Positions 59,805 to 64,000 of a stretch of 64,000 nt of DNA are shown piece after piece. The position numbers and the translations under genes are program-made. The DNA comes from CAVTBT01 sp963733065 (GTDB lineage: Bacteria; Actinomycetota; Thermoleophilia; Gaiellales; Gaiellaceae): the NCBI GenBank assembly GCA_963733065.1, contig CAVTBT010000002.1:1-64000 (forward strand), in the 5' to 3' direction. A model generated the notes under the pieces. That model was not told the DNA's origin. It did not search any database and saw only the letters and a program-made list of their open reading frames with translations. How positions within the stretch are numbered: position 1 is the first letter of the stretch; each line of letters starts with the position of its first letter.

Positions 59805-59821
59805 GGTCCCGCGCGGGGACC
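59805..59821 (+). other. Intercistronic hairpin before opuCC
   Basis: GGTCCC (59805-59810) and GGGACC (59816-59821) form a six-base-pair stem with loop GCGCG directly after the opuCD stop. Such hairpins in ABC operons can partly terminate or protect RNA so that the binding protein is made in excess; that role is inferred. Confidence 0.4.
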
Positions 59822-59861
59822 GGGAACAACGTCAATCGACTCCCGGAAAGGGGGAGCAGTT

Positions 59862-60776
59862 GTGATTCGAAAGCACAATCGGCGTGCCGCCAAGGCAGCC
59901 TTCACGATCGCACTGGGTGTCGCGATCATCCTCGGCGGAGCCGCCGCGGCACCGGCCGCGTCCACAGGGGCATCGACACCGATCATCATCGGCACGAAGA
60001 ACTTCCCGGAGCAGTACGTGCTCGGCCAGCTCTACAAGCAGGCGCTCGAGGCCAACGGCTTCCGGGTGCAGTACAAGGAGAACATCGGCTCGACGGAGCT
60101 GATCGACACGGCGCTCCGCAGCGGGCGCGTGACGCTGTACCCCGAGTACACAGGAATCATGCTGTCGGTGACGTTCAAGCGGAAGACGCTGCCGCGGACG
60201 GCGCTCGGGACCTACGGCCTCGCGAAGCAGCTGTACGAGCGCCGGGGGCAGACGCTGCTCAGGCAGACGCCGTTCCAGGATCGCGACGCCATCGCGGTGC
60301 TGCGGACGACGGCGAACCGGTTGGGCCTGCGGACCGTCGGCGACCTGCGCAAGGTGCCCGACCTGACGCTGGCGGGCTTCCCGGAGTTCGAGACCCGGTG
60401 GCTGCCGCAGCTCGCCAGTCGGTACGGCGTGCGGAACGTCGAATTCGAGCCGCTCGCCGGGATCAGCGCCTACACGCTGCTCGACCGCGGCCAGATCGAG
60501 GCTGCGGCCATCTTCACGACCGATCCGCAGCTGATCTCGACGAAGTACGTCGTGCTCCGGGAGCCCCGGAACATGTTCGGCTTCCAGCACGTCGCTCCGG
60601 TGCTCGACCGGCGTCTCGTGTCGCAGTACGGCTCTCGCTTCACCTCGACCATCAACAGCGTCACGCGGTTGCTGACCCTGCGCGCGCAGATCGCCATGAA
60701 CAAGGCCGTGGCGGTCGACAAGAAATCCGCCGCCAGCGTGGCGGGCTCGTTCCTGCGAGCGAACGACCTCACGTAA
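59862..60776 (+). CDS. opuCC: Osmoprotectant ABC substrate-binding protein (OpuCC/OsmF-like)
   Basis: GTG 59862 follows AAAGGGGGAG, giving 304 residues. An N-terminal signal peptide spans about 33 residues (AAFTIALGVAIILGGAAAAP). The mature protein starts PIIIGTKNFPEQYVLGQLY, diagnostic of the OpuAC/OsmF fold, and YPEYTGIMLSV near 85 is a further family motif. No lipobox is evident, so it may be released or anchored otherwise. It ends the operon and is followed by a strong hairpin. Confidence 0.9.
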   Translation: MIRKHNRRAAKAAFTIALGVAIILGGAAAAPAASTGASTPIIIGTKNFPEQYVLGQLYKQALEANGFRVQYKENIGSTELIDTALRSGRVTLYPEYTGIMLSVTFKRKTLPRTALGTYGLAKQLYERRGQTLLRQTPFQDRDAIAVLRTTANRLGLRTVGDLRKVPDLTLAGFPEFETRWLPQLASRYGVRNVEFEPLAGISAYTLLDRGQIEAAAIFTTDPQLISTKYVVLREPRNMFGFQHVAPVLDRRLVSQYGSRFTSTINSVTRLLTLRAQIAMNKAVAVDKKSAASVAGSFLRANDLT

Positions 60777-60793
60777 CCGTCGAGACGGAGCTC

Positions 60794-60827
60794 GTCCGGG
60801 GCCGTTGCTGCGGCAACGGCCCCGGAC
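60794..60827. terminator. Terminator after the opuC operon
   Basis: A perfect 15-base-pair stem, GTCCGGGGCCGTTGC (60794-60808) and GCAACGGCCCCGGAC (60813-60827), has a four-base loop. It lies 18 bases past the opuCC stop. Confidence 0.85.
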
Positions 60828-60834
60828 GGCGGCG

Positions 60835-60984
60835 TCATGCCGACGAGTCCGGACAGGTCAGCCCACTGCCCACCTCGATGGGATCGTCTCCGAGGTAGGG
60901 CAGGGCCAGCGAAGCGATCCAGGCGTTGTAGTTGCGGGCCGACTCGAGCGCCTCGAGCACTCGATGCTGCAGCGCGCCGCTCAT
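60835..60984 (-). pseudogene. N-terminal remnant of a SAM methyltransferase-like gene
   Basis: ATG 60984 opens a 49-residue frame reading ALESARNYNAWIASLALPYLG and continuing DDPIEVGSGL, then TCPDSSA and a stop. The first 42 residues match the usual start of methyltransferases in glycosylation clusters, up to motif I (VEVGCGxG-like, here IEVGSGL). Everything after motif I is missing and the opuC terminator follows, so the gene was cut by deletion. The frame is too short for the ORF-size cutoffs often used. Confidence 0.5.
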
Positions 60985-61044
60985 TCGCTCGCGAGCGGTG
61001 CCGTTCCCCGAACCCTGGCCGTGAAGATGGCCCTCCGCACGAGG

Positions 61045-61650
61045 TCACGCCGCAACGGCGGCGGCGTCGGCGTCCGCGTCCGCTTCGTGGCAGCCGCGGC
61101 AGCGCGCCTCGTACTGCTCGGCCGCGCCGATCACGACCGTGTCGCCGGAGTACGGCGCGGGCCGGCCGTCGACGAGCCGCTGCGTGGTCGTTGCCGGGCC
61201 GCCGCAGCGATGACAGACGGCCTGGAGCTTGTCGACGAACTCGGCGTGCGCGAGCAGGAGCGGGATAGGCCCGAACGGCTCGCGGCGGAAGTCCTGGTCG
61301 AGGCCGGCGGCGACGACGCGCACGCCGCTCTCGGCCAGCGACAGGGCAGTCTCGACGATCGACGGCTCGAAGAACTGCACCTCGTCGACCCCGACAACCT
61401 CGTAGCCGGCCGCACGGGCGGCGAGCTCGGCCACCGAGCCGACGGCGACGCCGCGCATCCGAATGCCCGCGTGACTGACGACGTCCGCGGCGTCGTATCT
61501 GTCGTCGATGCGAGGCTTGAAGATGACGACTCGCTGCCCGGCGATCTCGGCGCGTCGCAGGCGGCGGATCATCTCCTCGCTCTTGCCGCTGAACATCGGG
61601 CCGCAGACGACCTCGAGCCACCCGCCACGGTGCGGTGGGATCCGGAACAC
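61045..61650 (-). CDS. tdk: Thymidine kinase, type II
   Basis: GTG 61650 gives 201 residues; the frame is open to 61686 and the exact start is uncertain. P-loop GPMFSGKSEEMIRRLRRA is near residue 18, VDEVQFFEP near 85 (catalytic Glu), GLDQDFRREPFG near 115, and a four-cysteine zinc site, CHRCGG and CRGCHE, near 145 and 183. The enzyme phosphorylates thymidine in nucleotide salvage. The Ala/Asp-rich tail after the last cysteines is not part of the fold. It diverges from the ATP-grasp gene. Confidence 0.92.
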   Translation of the reverse strand: MFRIPPHRGGWLEVVCGPMFSGKSEEMIRRLRRAEIAGQRVVIFKPRIDDRYDAADVVSHAGIRMRGVAVGSVAELAARAAGYEVVGVDEVQFFEPSIVETALSLAESGVRVVAAGLDQDFRREPFGPIPLLLAHAEFVDKLQAVCHRCGGPATTTQRLVDGRPAPYSGDTVVIGAAEQYEARCRGCHEADADADAAAVAA

Positions 61651-61762
61651 GGTCGGGGATCCTAGGGTGGGCGTCGGCCGTCGCACCGGCCCCGTTATCC
61701 CGTGGTGCGAAGGTGGTGAATGGTCTTGCCCAGCGGGCTTCCATCAGCCACGCTACGCACGT

Positions 61763-62692
61763 ATGCACTTCGCCGTCATCGCCCAGCGCCGGACCGAGAC
61801 GAATGCCCGCCTCGCCGACGCGCCGCCCGTCCGCGGGATCGAGTGGAGCCTGCTGACGCCGGAAGCGGCGCTCGAGCAGCTCGGCCCCGGCGACGTGGCG
61901 CTCGGCCGCCTCGACGTGCTGCCCACGCTCGACGGGGTCGACGAGGGACTGTGGACCCTCGGCGAGCTCGCGGCGGCGGGCGTCCGCGTCCTGAACGGCC
62001 CGAGCGGGCTGCTCGCGGCCCACGACAAGCTGCTCACGGCCAGGCTGCTCCACGGCGCGGGTCTCCCGCACCCGCGCACTCGACTCGTCGTCGCCTCGTC
62101 ACCGCCGCCGGTGTTCGATGGGCCGGTGGTGGTGAAGCCGCGCTTCGGCAGCTGGGGGAGAGACGTCGTGCGCTGCGACGACGCCGATACCCTGGCGCGC
62201 CACCTGGGCTCGCTCGACGCGGAACGCTGGTTCCGCCGCCACGGGGCGCTCGTCCAGGAGCTCGTCGAGCCGCGCGGCTTCGACCTCCGCGTCGTCGTCG
62301 CCGGCGGCGCAGTCGTCGGGGCCGCCGAACGCGTGTCGCAACCGGGCGAGTGGCGCACGAACGTCGCGCTCGGCGCTCGGCGCGTGCCCGCCTCGCCTCC
62401 GGCCGAGGCGCGGCTGCTCGCTCTGTCCGCGGCCTCGGCGGCCGGAACCGATCTCGTCGGCGTCGACCTGCTGCCGCTCGGCGATGGGTGGACGGTGCTG
62501 GAGCTGAACGGCGCCGTGGACTTCACGCCCGTGTACTCGCTCGAGCGCGACGTCTTCGCCGCGACGAGCTCCGAGCTCGCACGGCTCGCGCTGGGTCTGA
62601 CGCGCCTGCCCGAGGCCGGGACCCTCGTGGCGTCGCACTGGGACGACCTGCCCCTGGCGGACGAGCCCGCTGCCGCGACCCTGATGGAGTGA
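61763..62692 (+). CDS. ATP-grasp ligase (RimK/LysX-like)
   Basis: ATG 61763 gives 309 residues; an upstream extension to 61508 is a tdk shadow. The ATP-grasp fold is indicated by LAAHDKLLTARLLHGAGLPHP near 83, the lysine in VVVKPRFGSWGRDVVRC near 118, VQELVEPRGFDLRVVVAGG near 165 and the metal-binding end GVDLLPLGDGWTVLELNGAVDF near 238. RimK-type enzymes join an amino acid to a carboxyl group of a protein or metabolite. No carrier-protein partner is nearby, so the substrate is open. It stands alone ahead of tRNA-Met. Confidence 0.82.
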   Translation: MHFAVIAQRRTETNARLADAPPVRGIEWSLLTPEAALEQLGPGDVALGRLDVLPTLDGVDEGLWTLGELAAAGVRVLNGPSGLLAAHDKLLTARLLHGAGLPHPRTRLVVASSPPPVFDGPVVVKPRFGSWGRDVVRCDDADTLARHLGSLDAERWFRRHGALVQELVEPRGFDLRVVVAGGAVVGAAERVSQPGEWRTNVALGARRVPASPPAEARLLALSAASAAGTDLVGVDLLPLGDGWTVLELNGAVDFTPVYSLERDVFAATSSELARLALGLTRLPEAGTLVASHWDDLPLADEPAAATLME

Positions 62693-62784
62693 CCGTTCGC
62701 CTCCCGTTCGTTGTGACGGGCGGTCGCCGGCCGAGGCGCGCCGGATACGGCTCGAAAGGCTCCTGCTAGACTGCGAGCCCGCGC

Positions 62785-62858
62785 GGCGGCGTAGCTCAGT
62801 TGGTTAGAGCAGCGGAATCATAATCCGCGTGTCGCAGGTTCGAGTCCTGCCGCCGCTA
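62785..62858 (+). tRNA. tRNA-Met (anticodon CAT)
   Basis: The 74 bases start GGCGGCGTAGCTCAGTTGG. The acceptor stem GGCGGCG/CGCCGCT pairs with one G-T at the end, and discriminator A is 62858. The anticodon stem GCGGA/TCCGC encloses ATCATAA, anticodon CAT. The T arm GCAGGTTCGAGTCCTGC is complete. The lack of an initiator-type C1-A72 mismatch indicates an elongator. An Ile-2 tRNA (lysidine CAT) cannot be excluded from anticodon alone, but position before rpmG favours Met. CCA is not encoded. Confidence 0.93.
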
Positions 62859-62905
62859 CTCGCACCGCACGTCCCGAACTAGACCCAGAGCGCACCCAGA
62901 GCAGA

Positions 62906-63067
62906 ATGGCATCCGGAGTCCGAGTCGCGATCACGCTCGCCTGCACGGAGTGCAAGCGGCGCAACTACCAATCGCAGAAGTCGAAGCGGAACACGCCCGA
63001 CCGGGTCGAGTTCCGCAAGTACTGTCGTTGGTGTGCGTCGCATACGCTCCATCGGGAGACGCGCTAA
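62906..63067 (+). CDS. rpmG: 50S ribosomal protein L33
   Basis: ATG 62906 gives 53 residues, the normal size, below the usual ORF-size cutoff. It starts MASGVRVAITLACTECKRRN, with a CxxC pair, then FRKYCRWCASHTLHRETR with a second, forming the zinc-binding ribbon of the zinc-type L33. It precedes secE by three bases, the conserved actinobacterial order tRNA, rpmG, secE, nusG, rplK. Confidence 0.95.
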   Translation: MASGVRVAITLACTECKRRNYQSQKSKRNTPDRVEFRKYCRWCASHTLHRETR

Positions 63068-63070
63068 CCC

Positions 63071-63397
63071 ATGGCCAAGGAGACCCGCAGGCAACGCCGC
63101 GACGCCCGTCGCGCGGCCGGGGACGATGCGTCCGCGCAGGTCTCGCGGTCGCGCGTCCAGGGCACTCCCGTCCCGGCCGGGGGCCCCGTCGAGGCGCACG
63201 CCGAGACACACGTCGGTCGCCGGCGCGGCACGTTCCTCCGTGAGTCGTACGCCGAGCTCCGCAAGGTCGAATGGCCGAACCGCGCGCAGGTGCTGCAGGG
63301 TACGGTCGTCGTGATCATCGCCTGCGCCATCGTGGGCGCGTACCTGTGGGGCATCGACCAGGTCCTGAGACGCCTCGTCCAGGACATCTTCATCTAG
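63071..63397 (+). CDS. secE: Preprotein translocase subunit SecE
   Basis: ATG 63071 gives 108 residues. A charged, low-complexity N-terminal extension of about 50 residues is followed by the conserved FLRESYAELRKVEWPNRAQV and one membrane helix (GTVVVIIACAIVGAYLWGID). This is the single-helix bacterial SecE. It clamps SecY in the translocon. It lies between rpmG and nusG as in most bacteria. Confidence 0.95.
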   Translation: MAKETRRQRRDARRAAGDDASAQVSRSRVQGTPVPAGGPVEAHAETHVGRRRGTFLRESYAELRKVEWPNRAQVLQGTVVVIIACAIVGAYLWGIDQVLRRLVQDIFI

Positions 63398-63415
63398 AGC
63401 GAGCGAGCTGACGCG

Positions 63416-63949
63416 ATGTTCCAGTGGTACGTCATCAACACCTACTCCGGGCACGAGAACAAGGTGAAGGCCAACCTCGAGCACCGGATCGTCTCGATGA
63501 ACCAGGCGCCGCGGTTCCGGCGCGTCGTCGTCCCGACCGAGCAGGTGATCGAGACGAAGGACGGCCAGAAGGTGCAGACGGAGAAGCGCGTGCTGCCCGG
63601 CTACGTCCTCGTGAACATGGACCTGAACGACGAGGCCTGGTCGGTCGTGAAGAACACGCCCGGCGTGACGGGGTTCGTCGGCGCCGGCGCGAAGCCCGTG
63701 CCGCTCGCGCAGTCGGAGGTCGACCGCATCCTCCACACCGGCGCGGTTGCCGGCGCGCCCGCACAGAAGGCGCAGGTCGAGTTCTCGCTGGGCGAGTCCG
63801 TGAAGGTGACGTCCGGCCCGCTCTCGGACTTCGACGGGGAGATCGTCGACGTGAACGCCGACGCCCAGAAGCTCAAGGTGCTCGTCGACATCTTCGAGCG
63901 CCAGGTGCCGGTCGAGCTCGGTTTCGACCAGGTCAAGAAGATCGACTGA
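63416..63949 (+). CDS. nusG: Transcription antitermination factor NusG
   Basis: ATG 63416 gives 177 residues. The NGN domain starts FQWYVINTYSGHENKVKANL and has LPGYVLVNMDLNDEAWSVVKN. The KOW domain starts near 130 (FSLGESVKVTSGPLSDFDGE). NusG links RNA polymerase with ribosome or Rho. There is no long N-terminal acidic extension as in many streptomycetes. rplK follows at eight bases. Confidence 0.96.
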   Translation: MFQWYVINTYSGHENKVKANLEHRIVSMNQAPRFRRVVVPTEQVIETKDGQKVQTEKRVLPGYVLVNMDLNDEAWSVVKNTPGVTGFVGAGAKPVPLAQSEVDRILHTGAVAGAPAQKAQVEFSLGESVKVTSGPLSDFDGEIVDVNADAQKLKVLVDIFERQVPVELGFDQVKKID

Positions 63950-63957
63950 GGAACGGA

Positions 63958-64000
63958 ATGGCGAAGAAGGTTCTCACCCTCATCAAGCTGCAGATTCCCG
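63958..64000 (+). CDS. rplK: 50S ribosomal protein L11, partial at window end
   Basis: ATG 63958 follows GAGGAACGGA and starts MAKKVLTLIKLQIP, the normal N-terminus of L11. The window ends after 14 codons. The location right after nusG agrees with the conserved order. Confidence 0.9.
   Translation, partial: MAKKVLTLIKLQIP

Noticed and set aside
1..64000. CRISPR array
   Set aside because: No series of regularly spaced identical direct repeats was seen; the only repeats are the tRNA fragments, the palindromic unit and the pilB-end duplication.

Overview
The window is high-GC, densely coded DNA with many GTG/TTG starts and 4-base ATGA/GTGA gene overlaps. A type IV pilus cluster, an rpmG-secE-nusG-rplK junction and dipeptide and betaine ABC operons suggest an actinobacterium, most likely of the Thermoleophilia (Gaiellales/Solirubrobacterales) type. 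That placement is an inference from gene content and style; no 16S gene is present.

Layout. (1) 1-6.1 kb: remains of a large LuxR-type ATPase regulator with many frameshifts, a frameshifted SDR, a six-helix membrane protein and a secreted type-B carboxylesterase. (2) 6.5-14.1 kb: an accessory island ending at tRNA-Thr(GGT). Three partial copies of the 3' half of that tRNA gene lie at 6489, 7377 and 8556 and divide the island into modules: a truncated glyoxalase-fold gene plus a cupin; a SAM methyltransferase; and a complete type II CBASS anti-phage operon (CD-NTase, Cap2 E1-E2, Cap3 JAMM protease, Cap4 SAVED nuclease), headed by a small coiled-coil/HARE-HTH protein. (3) 14.2-30.4 kb: tRNA-Tyr, a DUF1269-like protein, a geranylgeranyl-reductase-family flavoprotein and the type IV pilus genes: two pilT-like ATPases, pilD, pilB, a prepilin, a pilM-pilN fusion, pilO, a pilP-like gene and pilC. 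Beside the prepilin is a large membrane glycosyltransferase-like protein. (4) 30.4-53.6 kb: two dipeptide/oligopeptide-type ABC transporter operons diverging from an XRE-cupin regulator. They are interleaved with two amidases, two DAO-type flavin oxidoreductases, an SDR, an amidohydrolase, RidA, an esterase-type hydrolase, a GDSL hydrolase and an M24 peptidase. Together they look like an uptake and breakdown system for an amide- or amine-containing compound. (5) 53.7-60.8 kb: membrane and secreted proteins and an OpuC-type osmoprotectant ABC operon. (6) 60.8-64 kb: a methyltransferase remnant, thymidine kinase, an ATP-grasp ligase, tRNA-Met(CAT), rpmG, secE, nusG and the first codons of rplK.

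How the parts relate. In the CBASS operon the CD-NTase would make a cyclic oligonucleotide on infection, Cap2/Cap3 would attach and remove the CD-NTase C-terminus, and Cap4 would bind the signal through SAVED and cut DNA. In the pilus cluster PilD processes the prepilin, PilB and PilT drive extension and retraction, and PilM/N/O/P/C form the inner-membrane platform, with M and N joined covalently. In the catabolic region the imported substrate would be opened by amidases/amidohydrolase, oxidised by the DAO enzymes to reactive imines and cleaned up by RidA.

Caveat on sequence quality. Several otherwise conserved genes carry single-base frameshifts (near 2954, 18410, 18528, 18638, 22947 and 47304, and many in 1-1520). 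Some may be assembly errors rather than true pseudogenes.
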